NCBI GenBank assembly: GCA_964368815.1
Contig: CAYJDA010000028.1
Coordinates: 1-28,910 of the forward strand
Direction: 5' to 3'
DNA from: CAYJBH01 sp964368815
GTDB lineage: Bacteria; Bacillota; Clostridia; Oscillospirales; Ruminococcaceae
DNA length: 28,910 bases
Positions within the stretch are counted from its first letter, which is position 1. Every line of letters starts with the position of its first letter. Positions 15,015 through 24,022 of this stretch are shown piece after piece. The position numbers and the translations under genes are program-made. Under the pieces are notes generated by a model. The model saw only the letters and a list, made by a program, of their open reading frames with translations, was not told the origin of the DNA and made no database searches.

Positions 15015-17363
15015 ATGATTGAGATAAATAATATTTTTAGTAAGCAGGAACTTGCATTACGTGCTAAAGAACTATTTAGAGAGGAGCGAGCAAAAAAACG
15101 TTTAGACGGTTGGTTTTTAACGCGTGAAATGTTTTTTAGCTTTGAGAAAGATTATGCATCCGAGCCGGAATGTGTGAAAACTGCACTTGTAATGAAAAAG
15201 ATTATTGAAAATATTCCAATATCAATTTCTACACATGCTATTTATGCTGCTACACAGGATGATGCATTTGCAAAAAGCTATGCGCTTATTAATCCATCAT
15301 TTGATATTAAATCCTTTATGGGATATTGCGATCCCACAGCGGTATATAACGATATTGAGCCGAATGAAGAATTTCCCGTTCATCGCATTGAGGCGGTAAG
15401 AGAAAAGGCTAAGGCAACACCGTACGTAAAAGCACTAAATGATGTTTATAATAAATGTGAAACACTCACAAGCGAGGTTGCATTTTTTATTGAACAGGTA
15501 ACAGGTCACCTTATTCCTGATTTCAGACAAGCTTTAAAAACCGGCATTCGCCCAATGATTAATGAACTGGAAAGTAAAAACACCGATCAATATAGGGCAA
15601 TGAAGATTATGCTTGAAGCTGTTATTCTTCTTGCAAAAAGATATGCCGATTTAGCAGCACAAATGGCTAAAACTGCCGACACGAAGCACAAACAATTATT
15701 GCAATTAATGCAAAGAACTCTCAGAAAAGTTCCTGAAAACGGAGCTGAGAATCTATATGAAGCAATTCAAAGTTATCTACTTTTATGGCAAGTCATGTGC
15801 TTAGAGCAAGCTCCAAACCCGTTTGCTTTCTCGGTTGGTAATGCCGACAGAATTTTTGAGCCCTACCGTAGTGCCGGTGGCACTACAAAGGAAGAAGCAG
15901 CGCAACTCTTTAAACATCTTCTTGTATTTTATAATGTGGGTGATCGTAGTTGGGCAATATCTCAAAACCTTATTGTTGGAGGTCGTGATACTACCGGAAA
16001 CGACCTAAGTAATGAAATGACCTATGCTATACTCGATGCCTATTTTGATATGAACTTACCGCAACCTATCCTATCTGTTAAGTTACATAGAAATACTCCG
16101 TCACAATTTTATAAAGAATTAGGAAAGTTCTTGTTTTCGCCCGGTGTTCTAACCCCCTCTTTCTTTAATGATGATTCGGTGTTTGAGGTGCTACGAAGTC
16201 AGGGGATTGATGAGCAGGATTTGCCGGACTACAGCGTTGCCGGTTGCCAAGAAATGCTGATAATGGGCAAGGAGAATGCAAACACCACTAACAGTTGGCT
16301 TAATTTAGCAAAGATATTAGAGCTTACTTTGCATGGGGGCTTTTCTGCAATTTCAGGAAAAAAAATTATAGATTCACCTCAACTCTCCGCTGATGAAATA
16401 CTCAAAAACATACGCAATTTGTTCTATAAAAACCTCGATTATTTTATAGACAAAATGGTTGAAAGCGCTAACGATGCATCTCGAGCTATTTCGTTGTTGC
16501 CGGTTCCCTTTTTGTCCTGCTTTATGGGTGGAATGCAATCAGGTGTCGATGTTCGAGATTGCAACAAGCAGGGTACCAAATATAATGGCAGCGGTTGTTT
16601 AATACATGGTTTATCGATTGTTTCCGATTCTTTTACTGCAATAGATAGTTTTATAGAACAACGGCCAAATGATTTAGAGTTGCTTATATCTGCGTTGAAA
16701 AATAATTTTGAAGGGTATGAAGAAATTCGAGATTTTTTAAAAAAATGCCCGAAATATGGAAACAATCACGAACAAGCAGACAAGGAAGCTTGCACTGTAA
16801 TGGATAAAGTATCTAATATGGTTTCAGCCAGAAAAAATTATCTTGGCAGACCTTTTAAGCCGGATTGGGCATCTCCATCAACACATCTTCTATATGGATA
16901 TTGGGTTGGCGCTACACCCGATTCTAGATCCGCCCGTGAAATGTTGGGTTACGGAATAGATCCTCTTTTCGGTGAGGCAACAAATGGCCTTGGCTTTCGT
17001 GTTCTTTCAAATTTAAAGTTAAATTTTAGAAAAATGACAGGCGGATATGCTTCCCATTTCGGCATAGATCCAAAATATTTTACTGGCACGGACAACGAAC
17101 AAAAAGGAGAGGAATTCGGGAAAAAAATTATTAACCCTTTATTTTACAACGAGAAAAAACAGTCTTTTTCTCCATTCTACATATATGTAAATGTAACTAC
17201 ACCCGAAACATTAAGAAAGGTATTGGAAAGTCCGAAGAAATATGCTCCCAGTGGAGTATATATAGTAAGAATTCATGGAACATTTGTTAACTTTCTTGAT
17301 CTTTCGCCCGCAATTCAAAACGACATAATTAGTAGATTGGATCTCAAAAGCACACTTATGTAA
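15015..17363 (+). CDS. Glycyl radical enzyme, lyase/dehydratase type, substrate unknown
   Basis: The 782-residue protein spans a full pyruvate formate-lyase-like fold. The thiyl loop is VAGCQE with Cys411 preceded by Gly, not the Cys-Cys pair of pyruvate formate-lyase, and Glu413 two residues on, where eliminating GREs such as CutC and glycerol dehydratase carry their general base. The glycyl loop is VRIHGTFVNFLDLSP with Gly755, 27 residues from the end. The usual RVxGY is RIHGT here, which is non-canonical. KYGNN (580-584) resembles the conserved YGND motif. With an FGGY kinase downstream and fructosidases upstream, a radical C-O cleavage on a sugar, polyol or their phosphate is likely, as in the E. 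coli YbiW/PflD anhydrohexitol-phosphate enzymes. The exact reaction is unknown. Confidence 0.88.
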   Translation: MIEINNIFSKQELALRAKELFREERAKKRLDGWFLTREMFFSFEKDYASEPECVKTALVMKKIIENIPISISTHAIYAATQDDAFAKSYALINPSFDIKSFMGYCDPTAVYNDIEPNEEFPVHRIEAVREKAKATPYVKALNDVYNKCETLTSEVAFFIEQVTGHLIPDFRQALKTGIRPMINELESKNTDQYRAMKIMLEAVILLAKRYADLAAQMAKTADTKHKQLLQLMQRTLRKVPENGAENLYEAIQSYLLLWQVMCLEQAPNPFAFSVGNADRIFEPYRSAGGTTKEEAAQLFKHLLVFYNVGDRSWAISQNLIVGGRDTTGNDLSNEMTYAILDAYFDMNLPQPILSVKLHRNTPSQFYKELGKFLFSPGVLTPSFFNDDSVFEVLRSQGIDEQDLPDYSVAGCQEMLIMGKENANTTNSWLNLAKILELTLHGGFSAISGKKIIDSPQLSADEILKNIRNLFYKNLDYFIDKMVESANDASRAISLLPVPFLSCFMGGMQSGVDVRDCNKQGTKYNGSGCLIHGLSIVSDSFTAIDSFIEQRPNDLELLISALKNNFEGYEEIRDFLKKCPKYGNNHEQADKEACTVMDKVSNMVSARKNYLGRPFKPDWASPSTHLLYGYWVGATPDSRSAREMLGYGIDPLFGEATNGLGFRVLSNLKLNFRKMTGGYASHFGIDPKYFTGTDNEQKGEEFGKKIINPLFYNEKKQSFSPFYIYVNVTTPETLRKVLESPKKYAPSGVYIVRIHGTFVNFLDLSPAIQNDIISRLDLKSTLM

Positions 17364-17372
17364 GGAGAACAA

Positions 17373-18737
17373 ATGTTAGGTCTTGGGATTGATATAGGCA
17401 CAACGACCATTTGCGCTGTTATAGTTGACAGCGCAAATGGTCAGATGATGTATAAAAAAACTGTTGCCAATACCGGTTTTATAAATGCAAAGCGCTCGTT
17501 TGAACGCATTCAGGATGCTACAAAAATATTAAACATTGTTGACAAACTTGTGGCCGAGGCAAAACGTAAATTCAAGATAGCCTCAATAGGTATAACCGGA
17601 CAAATGCACGGCATAGTTTATGTTGATGAAAATATGCAACCGCTAAGTCATCTTTACACATGGCAAGATAAGCGTGCGAATGAAATTTATAAAGATGGTA
17701 AAAGCTACATTGAGCACATACATAAATTAACCGGAAAAAATGTTCCGACTGGGTATGGTGTTGCTACACATTTTTATAATTCAAAAAACGAACTTATTCC
17801 GCCAAAAACTAAAGGAGTAATTACTATCCAGGGATTGGCGGCTTTGCGACTTTGCGGATTATCTGAGGTGGTATCTCATTCCTCTGACTGTGCAAGTCTT
17901 GGATTATATGATATTAACAACCACTGTTTTTATGAAGAATTATTCGATAAACTTGGATTATCTGTTTCTATATTCCCGCGTTCTGTAAAAGATTTTGAAG
18001 CAATTGGATATCATGATAACATACCGGTATGTGCCGCTATCGGAGATAACCAGGCCAGCTATTTGGGATCAGTTTCCGACTTTGAGCATGATGTTTTAGT
18101 TAATGCCGGAACAGGAAGCCAAATTTCTATCTACTCCGAAAAAATCGTTACATCAAAAAATATTGAATGCAGACCACTATATGATAAAAAGTACATATTA
18201 GTAGGAAGTTCACTATCCGGTGGGCGAGCATATGCCATGTTGGATATATTCTTTAAACAGGTGTTAAACATGGCAGGCTATGAGGTTGATACCGTTTTGC
18301 CCTTCATGGATAAAGCTCTCGAAAAGCATCTTCTTAAAACGTCGTTAAAAGTTGAAACAACATTAGCAGGTACACGAAGTAATCCAAACAAATCAGGCTC
18401 AATTATGAATTTATGTGATGATAACTTTACACCTGAAGATTTTATGATAGGGTTTATGAACGGAATGGCACATGAGCTATATCAGTATTATGTTGAAACG
18501 GGTAGCAAATGTTCCGGCAAAATTATCGGATCCGGAAATACTATTAGAAAAAACGCAGCATTTGCAAAAATACTTTCGGGTAAATTTGAAATGCCGCTTC
18601 ATGTTCCCGTAAGCACTGAGGAGGCCTCTTTTGGTGCTGCACTCACGGGTTTTGTTGCTGCCAATATATTTAAATCCATAAAAGAAACACGACACTTAGT
18701 TACTTATAAAGAATTGTTATTTATGAAAGTATCGTAG
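17373..18737 (+). CDS. FGGY-family sugar kinase, sedoheptulokinase/xylulokinase-like
   Basis: The 454-residue protein begins with the phosphate-binding GIDIGTTT (5-12). It has GITGQMHG (73-80) and TWQDKRANE (96-104), typical of ketose kinases such as sedoheptulokinase and xylulokinase, then IGDNQASYLG with catalytic Asp225, the ATP-site VNAGTGSQ (243-250), and a C-terminal GSGNTIRKN adenosine loop. It should phosphorylate a ketose or related polyol with ATP in the cytoplasm. AGGAG overlaps the GRE stop, so translation is coupled. It is the last intact gene of the operon and may act just before or after the GRE. The first 70 bp contain a strong inverted repeat (17405-17442). Confidence 0.85.
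   Translation: MLGLGIDIGTTTICAVIVDSANGQMMYKKTVANTGFINAKRSFERIQDATKILNIVDKLVAEAKRKFKIASIGITGQMHGIVYVDENMQPLSHLYTWQDKRANEIYKDGKSYIEHIHKLTGKNVPTGYGVATHFYNSKNELIPPKTKGVITIQGLAALRLCGLSEVVSHSSDCASLGLYDINNHCFYEELFDKLGLSVSIFPRSVKDFEAIGYHDNIPVCAAIGDNQASYLGSVSDFEHDVLVNAGTGSQISIYSEKIVTSKNIECRPLYDKKYILVGSSLSGGRAYAMLDIFFKQVLNMAGYEVDTVLPFMDKALEKHLLKTSLKVETTLAGTRSNPNKSGSIMNLCDDNFTPEDFMIGFMNGMAHELYQYYVETGSKCSGKIIGSGNTIRKNAAFAKILSGKFEMPLHVPVSTEEASFGAALTGFVAANIFKSIKETRHLVTYKELLFMKVS
17405..17442. repeat. 15-bp perfect inverted repeat inside the start of the kinase gene
   Basis: GACCATTTGCGCTGT (17405-17419) and ACAGCGCAAATGGTC (17428-17442) are exact reverse complements with an 8-nt loop. The repeat lies 33 bp after the kinase start codon and encodes residues about 11-24 without breaking the frame. 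It would form a stable mRNA hairpin. Confidence 0.85.
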
Positions 18738-18780
18738 CCGTCTTTTAAATGCAGTAAAATGATTACTATGTTTTCGAATT

Positions 18781-18840
18781 AGGAGGCTTTTGTATCAAAA
18801 TTTTATTCGCCCTTGATATTATTATCGTGACAACTCGCAA
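18781..18840 (+). other. Orphan ribosome binding site with decayed reading frame at the locus seam
   Basis: A perfect AGGAGG (18781-18786) follows the kinase gene. There is no ORF: the TTG after it stops after nine codons. The frame starting at ATC (18794) reads IKILFALDIIIVTTRN before a stop, which resembles the first strand of a HAD-type phosphatase (KILFALDIDxT) whose start and continuation are lost. It may be the remnant of an eighth operon gene. Confidence 0.35.
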
Positions 18841-21800
18841 TTGATAAAAATCTCCACCTTTTGAACAAAGTCGCTTCTTTCAAATATATGCCTACTTAGT
18901 TCTTTGCTAAGTTTCATCGTATTTTGTTCTTGTACTCCGTTCGTTGTGTGTGCAATTACACATCTTTTATCCGATCGTTTATAACAAAATTTTACACCAT
19001 AACAGCTGAAAACCACTTCATTTAAATCGTCAAATTCAGCCTGTCTTAAAAATTCCGGCAAAAATGATATCTGACCATCGGCTACGCTCACCCCAAGCTC
19101 ACCACGGCGCATTATTATGCTCTCTTTTACCTGTCCGGTCATGCCCGGTTGCTCGCTTTTTTTGTTATATGATGTGTGGGAATATGGCTCTGTTGGAAAA
19201 GCACCGCACTCTGATGGTGATTTACGATAGATAAATCCGTCGAGAAGATTGTTATATTCTCGATATATTTCGGTTATATCCTCTGCATTTGCATAGGCTC
19301 GCTGTGCGGTTTCCAATACCCCGAGGGCAAACTTTGCGTTTTGGTGCCAATATGCACAGCCTATACCTTCAAACTTGTACATAACATCGCTTCTACCATT
19401 AAACTTGCGATGTCCGAAAACTCTCTCATACTCTGCCATCAAGAGCTCTATCTCTCCATCAGACAGCCCTCTTGTTTCGCATCTGCGTAACAGAATAGAC
19501 TCGGTGGTAATGTCGGCATTAAAATGTAGTTTGCCGTTTACATCTTTCTCAGCAATGCCCTCAACAGGTGAAAATTGGCAAGTTATGTTATTTTTATCGT
19601 AGAATTTTTGCGTTGTTTTTATAGGGTAGAGGGTATGATATTTTCCTTTATCATAATAAAGTTCTTTTTTCATCATGTGTATCAGCTTGCAGACCTGCTC
19701 TTTGCTAAGAGCCCCGCTCGCAATTATTGCCGACTGTCCCTCAAGCATGGTTTTCATCGGAGTAAAGCTGAAATCTTCGTTCAATAAATTATAGCTAACA
19801 AAAACTTCGCCGCTATTTTTGTTTATTGTATAGTCAACAAGGGTTGTCGCCTCTTCAATAAATTGCTCTATTGCATGGGAGGCGATATTTTCTTTGCCAC
19901 TAAATCCATCGGCATAAACCTTATTACGATATTCGCAAAAAGCTTCTCCCATCCTATCTAATATATCTTTTTCGTTGCCTAAAAAGTTTGCATTCTTCAA
20001 AATTTCGGTTATCTTTAAAAGCCACTGTTTAACTTCGGATGATATGAAATAATCCTTGTTATCTGAAAACAGGGGTTTTAAGAAGGTTAGATATGCTTTT
20101 AGATGGTATACAGTAATAACTGAAAGGCCTATTCCTACTATGGCATTGTTTGCATCATTCCATTCCGGGCGCTGAGTGTTCATCCATATACCACCGCCTG
20201 GCAGTAGGTTGCTCACCTTGCAAAGCATTGTAACAAGAAGCTTTTCGGCAAGATTTACAGTGTATACACTGTCGCCTTTTAGCACCAATCTTGCGTCACT
20301 ACCGATTGTGGAAACAAGCTTTTCAATGTATTTGTCTCTCTCAACATCAAAAATAATTGTATTTTTACTGTCCTTAACAATATCTGAATAGTCTTTAATT
20401 TTATATGGTACATTTGCATAGCTGAAAATCTGTGTATCAAGCATATTTTGCAGTCTGTCGGGATAGTGGCTATAAAGACCCTGCAATAATCTTAGAAGAT
20501 AAATTATCTGATGATCACCCCAATAGCCAAGACCGCTAAACGGATTTTCTGGTTCTGGTTTTTCCCAGTCAATACCTTCGTTGCTGATTCGATAAGGATT
20601 ATAGCCTTCTATGGTTGAGGCATTAACAAACTTAGCCACCATATTTTCATAGTACTCAGGGTAGGAAAGCCCGAGAGCCTCCCAGTTTTGGAAAATGTCT
20701 CGCCAGTTGCCCTCGTAACCTACAGCTCTCTCCCCTTTTTCGTTCTTTAACGCTATATTAAACTTGTTCCAGGGGCGTGTTGGGTCGCCATGTCGCCTTG
20801 AAAAGGAAAGCTCCAAATATTCAAGCGACAGTCGGTGCATGTCGGCATCCGATTTAGCTATCTCTTTAAACTCAAAAACCGTTTTGCATTTCTTTATTTT
20901 GTTAAGCAGTTCGGTATTTTTTGCAACAACTTTATTTCTATTCTCTAAAAAATCAATAAATAACTTGAAGTTAAAATCGTATCCATTTTCAAATGTACCA
21001 CCGCGCATAAGGTTATAAAGCGTGCTAATAAAATGCGCCGCCCCGGCGGTAGTGTCGGCGGTATGCTGAACTCCGTCCGCATCGGTAACAATTCTCAAAA
21101 TACTCTTGGTACCGTTTTCTATGTCGTCATAAAGTTTCTTAAAATCAGTTCCATTTGCAAAATCATAAAGACCTGTAATCATAGAATGGTCATACCCACA
21201 GTCTACAACAAACGACACAGACTTTTCTTCCCCTGCGGCAAGTTTTGCATCAACAACTGCAAAGTATGCTCCTTTTTTGCCGTAACATTCCTCTTTATGG
21301 TTTAAAACTTCGCTATTTTTAAAATCAAATATTACAGCCGGATCGATAAATATTTTTGCGTTTTTTTCGGTACAGTAGGCAATATTTGCACGCAACATCT
21401 CAACCGGATGCGGGGTATCGTTAATGGTGGTAGTCATGGAATAAACTGCAAGTTTTCCCCCAACAAGTTCCGTTGCCTTGTACGCATCAACGAGCGTTGA
21501 TGAGTTCTGCTGCAATACCGTCGGCACACCGTAAGGCATGATATTTAAAAACCCGTCTAAAAGTTCAATATTAACTTCACTTTGCGAAAGATTACAAAGC
21601 TTTGACGTTTTAACAATTCCATATTTTTCGCTCGATTCAAGTTTGTAGGAATAACAAAGTTCAAGGTCGTGGTTTATCTCTTCAAACACAAGACTGTTTG
21701 CGTAACAGGACTTGTAGATATTTCGAGTGATGTTGTATTTTTGTACCCCACACATCTCAAACGGCTGCCATATTTTTTCGCCTACCTTAACAATGGTTTT

Positions 21801-22031
21801 ACTGCCGCTTTCGTAGGCACAGTTTAACTTATCCTCTGTTTCATATGGAAAAATGTTTCCCTCGGCATTTTTGCGACCGGCAGTTATTCCACCATCTCCG
21901 ATGGAAGATAAAAACATCCATATATCACATGAAGAGGCAATTTTAATGAAAAACGGCGCTAAGGTCTGGCTGTTTGAAATTTTATAATAAGGATGATTGT
22001 CGATAGTTGTAAAAGAACCTGTTGCTTTCAT
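18822..22031 (-). CDS. Large GH94-like (alpha/alpha)6-barrel protein, putative glycoside phosphorylase or hydrolase
   Basis: I take the ATG at 22031 (1069 residues), which follows a GAAAGG stretch and a 28-bp gap after the transporter ATPase; a longer frame would run back into that gene. The N-terminal ~350 residues are beta-rich and the centre is a helical barrel. Striking stretches are HGDPTRPWNKF, GYEGNWRDIFQNWEAL (about 438-453), GYWGDHQIIYLL (about 502-513) and WMNTQRPEWNDANNAIVG (about 616-633). Such proteins are often annotated as cellobiose-phosphorylase-like, but function is not established to my knowledge. No signal peptide is seen, so it should act on the glycan imported by the co-transcribed Opp-type system. 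The catalytic residue cannot be assigned with confidence. Confidence 0.65.
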   Translation of the reverse strand: MKATGSFTTIDNHPYYKISNSQTLAPFFIKIASSCDIWMFLSSIGDGGITAGRKNAEGNIFPYETEDKLNCAYESGSKTIVKVGEKIWQPFEMCGVQKYNITRNIYKSCYANSLVFEEINHDLELCYSYKLESSEKYGIVKTSKLCNLSQSEVNIELLDGFLNIMPYGVPTVLQQNSSTLVDAYKATELVGGKLAVYSMTTTINDTPHPVEMLRANIAYCTEKNAKIFIDPAVIFDFKNSEVLNHKEECYGKKGAYFAVVDAKLAAGEEKSVSFVVDCGYDHSMITGLYDFANGTDFKKLYDDIENGTKSILRIVTDADGVQHTADTTAGAAHFISTLYNLMRGGTFENGYDFNFKLFIDFLENRNKVVAKNTELLNKIKKCKTVFEFKEIAKSDADMHRLSLEYLELSFSRRHGDPTRPWNKFNIALKNEKGERAVGYEGNWRDIFQNWEALGLSYPEYYENMVAKFVNASTIEGYNPYRISNEGIDWEKPEPENPFSGLGYWGDHQIIYLLRLLQGLYSHYPDRLQNMLDTQIFSYANVPYKIKDYSDIVKDSKNTIIFDVERDKYIEKLVSTIGSDARLVLKGDSVYTVNLAEKLLVTMLCKVSNLLPGGGIWMNTQRPEWNDANNAIVGIGLSVITVYHLKAYLTFLKPLFSDNKDYFISSEVKQWLLKITEILKNANFLGNEKDILDRMGEAFCEYRNKVYADGFSGKENIASHAIEQFIEEATTLVDYTINKNSGEVFVSYNLLNEDFSFTPMKTMLEGQSAIIASGALSKEQVCKLIHMMKKELYYDKGKYHTLYPIKTTQKFYDKNNITCQFSPVEGIAEKDVNGKLHFNADITTESILLRRCETRGLSDGEIELLMAEYERVFGHRKFNGRSDVMYKFEGIGCAYWHQNAKFALGVLETAQRAYANAEDITEIYREYNNLLDGFIYRKSPSECGAFPTEPYSHTSYNKKSEQPGMTGQVKESIIMRRGELGVSVADGQISFLPEFLRQAEFDDLNEVVFSCYGVKFCYKRSDKRCVIAHTTNGVQEQNTMKLSKELSRHIFERSDFVQKVEIFINCELSR

Positions 22032-22059
22032 ATAATATGCGCCTTTCTGATTATCTATC

Positions 22060-23046
22060 CTATTGTGGGTTGTGACATCTAATAAACTGATTATCGCCAA
22101 CCTTGGTTTCACTTGGCATTTCGGTTTTACATTTTTCCGATGCGTAAAGACAACGATTTTTAAAGGGGCATCCCGTGCTATCCGGAGTCCACATGGATAT
22201 TTCGGTCTCGTCGGCGGATTTCACCGGCAGACTTACCTCACCTTCGCGCTCAGGGTCCGGTGCCGCTGCTACCAAAAGTTGGGTGTAGGGATGCTTCGGA
22301 TTTATTATAACTTCGTTCACGTCGCCGTATTCCACAATATGTCCGGCGTACAGTACTATTATTCTGTCGGCAAAATATCGCGCTGTGGCTATGTCGTGCG
22401 TTATATAAATAAAAGATTTATTATGTTTTATTTTCAACTCGTTCATAAGGTTAAGCACGCCGAGACGTATCGACACATCTAGCATGGAGGTTGGTTCATC
22501 TGCAAAAATAACCTCTGCACCTGCCGCTAAAACTCTAGCTATATATGCACGCTGTTTTTGCCCTCCTGAGAGTTGATGTGGGAACTTTTTGCCTTGTTCT
22601 TCCGGTGGAGTTAGCCCAACCAGCTCTAATGCCGAGTCCATACGAGCTTTCATAATCTCAGGAGTACCTTTATGATAAAGCTTTACCGGTCGCTCTAAAT
22701 GATAATAAATGCTGTGCAGTGGATTTAAAGCTGAAAATGGATCCTGAAATATCATCTGAGCTTTTTGGCGATAGTTTTTCAGCTTTGATCCTGTTAAAGC
22801 GTGTACATCTTCACCGTCATAGTACATCTTTCCGTTGGAAGGTTTGTGGAAACGCATGGCGATTCTACATATTGTTGATTTGCCACAGCCGGATTCGCCA
22901 ACAACAGCAAGCGATTCCCCCTGATATAGCTCAAAGTTAATATCGTTCAAGGCACGCAGAGTTTGCGATTTAGAAAAAAAGGTTTTACCGCTTACGTTAA
23001 AATCCATGGTCAGGTTTTCTGCCTTGAATATTACTTTTTTATCCAT
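22060..23046 (-). CDS. Opp/Dpp-type ABC transporter ATPase (F subunit)
   Basis: The ATG at 23046 is preferred over one five codons upstream because AAAGGAG lies seven bases before it; it overlaps the D-subunit stop by 8 bp. The 328-residue protein has Walker A GESGCGKST (50-58), signature LSGGQKQRA, Walker B VIFADEPTS and the C-terminal oligopeptide-transporter extension with four cysteines (GCPFKNRC, then C and CHNP), which often holds an Fe-S cluster. It pairs with the D subunit to energise the permeases. Confidence 0.9.
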   Translation of the reverse strand: MDKKVIFKAENLTMDFNVSGKTFFSKSQTLRALNDINFELYQGESLAVVGESGCGKSTICRIAMRFHKPSNGKMYYDGEDVHALTGSKLKNYRQKAQMIFQDPFSALNPLHSIYYHLERPVKLYHKGTPEIMKARMDSALELVGLTPPEEQGKKFPHQLSGGQKQRAYIARVLAAGAEVIFADEPTSMLDVSIRLGVLNLMNELKIKHNKSFIYITHDIATARYFADRIIVLYAGHIVEYGDVNEVIINPKHPYTQLLVAAAPDPEREGEVSLPVKSADETEISMWTPDSTGCPFKNRCLYASEKCKTEMPSETKVGDNQFIRCHNPQ

Positions 23047-24022
23047 TTGCGCTCCTTTCATCTATAAGCGGTTTATGACAGTAGAAAAAATTATTATTTT
23101 GCACCGTTCTCTCCGGCTCTTTTGTAGCGCATACATCGCATCGGTTAAAACATCTTGCCTCAAAACGGCATCCGTTCGGTATGTTTTTTAGATCGAGTGG
23201 TGAACCTGCAATACCTTCCATATATTCAATTTCGCCTTTTAGTGAAGGGAAGGAATTTTTAAGTCCAAATGTATAGGGATGACTGGGTTCATGCAGTATT
23301 TTTTTCGTGTCTGCTTTTTCAACAATTTTACCGGCATACATAATTGCGACGCTCTCACAAAATTCCATCATAAGGCTGATATCATGGGTGATAAACAAAA
23401 TAGAAAACCCGAACTTTGCTTTCAGTTCGTAAATTCGTTTTAAAATATCACGCTGAACAACTGTGTCAAGCGCAGTCGTCGGCTCGTCTAAAATAAGCAG
23501 TTTTGGATTTAGTGCGAGTGCCATTGCGATTACGGCACGCTGCCTCATGCCACCTGAAAACTGATGCGGATAATCTTTAAGGCGTTCTGCCGGGATACCT
23601 ACGAGCGATAGCAACTCTATTGACCTTTTGCGCGCCTGTGCTTTATTATTTGTTATGCCGTGATATTTATAAATTTCAAAAAACTGCTTTTCCATGGTTG
23701 CGACAGGATTTAGACAGTTCATTGCCGACTGGAATACCATGGCAGTGTCTTTCCAACGAAAATCCTGTAATTTTTTATCGTTGTATTTTAATATGTCGTT
23801 GCCCATAAAGTTTATCTCACCACCTGATATTATGGCTGGTGGACGATGCAACCGCATGAGAGAGTATGCAATGGTGGATTTACCGCACCCCGATTCACCG
23901 GCAAGTCCAAGGCTTTGTCCCTCACCTATCTCGAAGCTTACGTTGTCGACCGCACGAACAAAGGAACCGTCGCCTGTGACGTAGTCAACACAGAGATTTT
24001 TCACCTCAATTATATTTTTCAT
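23039..24022 (-). CDS. Opp/Dpp-type ABC transporter ATPase (D subunit)
   Basis: The 327-residue protein has Walker A GESGCGKST (42-50), signature FSGGMRQRA (from 155), Walker B LLILDEPTTALD (from 175) and a C-terminal cysteine cluster (NGCRFEARC, CHKP) typical of this family. Its ATG overlaps the C-permease stop as ATGA. It forms the ATPase pair with the F subunit. Family membership does not fix the substrate; its neighbour, a carbohydrate-active enzyme, argues for oligosaccharide import. Confidence 0.9.
   Translation of the reverse strand: MKNIIEVKNLCVDYVTGDGSFVRAVDNVSFEIGEGQSLGLAGESGCGKSTIAYSLMRLHRPPAIISGGEINFMGNDILKYNDKKLQDFRWKDTAMVFQSAMNCLNPVATMEKQFFEIYKYHGITNNKAQARKRSIELLSLVGIPAERLKDYPHQFSGGMRQRAVIAMALALNPKLLILDEPTTALDTVVQRDILKRIYELKAKFGFSILFITHDISLMMEFCESVAIMYAGKIVEKADTKKILHEPSHPYTFGLKNSFPSLKGEIEYMEGIAGSPLDLKNIPNGCRFEARCFNRCDVCATKEPERTVQNNNFFYCHKPLIDERSANG

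Noticed and set aside
15015..17363. Annotation of the GRE as pyruvate formate-lyase
   Set aside because: Pyruvate formate-lyase needs adjacent cysteines; here the loop is Gly-Cys-Gln-Glu, and the neighbours are sugar genes.
22032..22112. Longer start of the GH94-like protein
   Set aside because: It would run into the upstream ATPase gene and adds 27 residues without family-like character.
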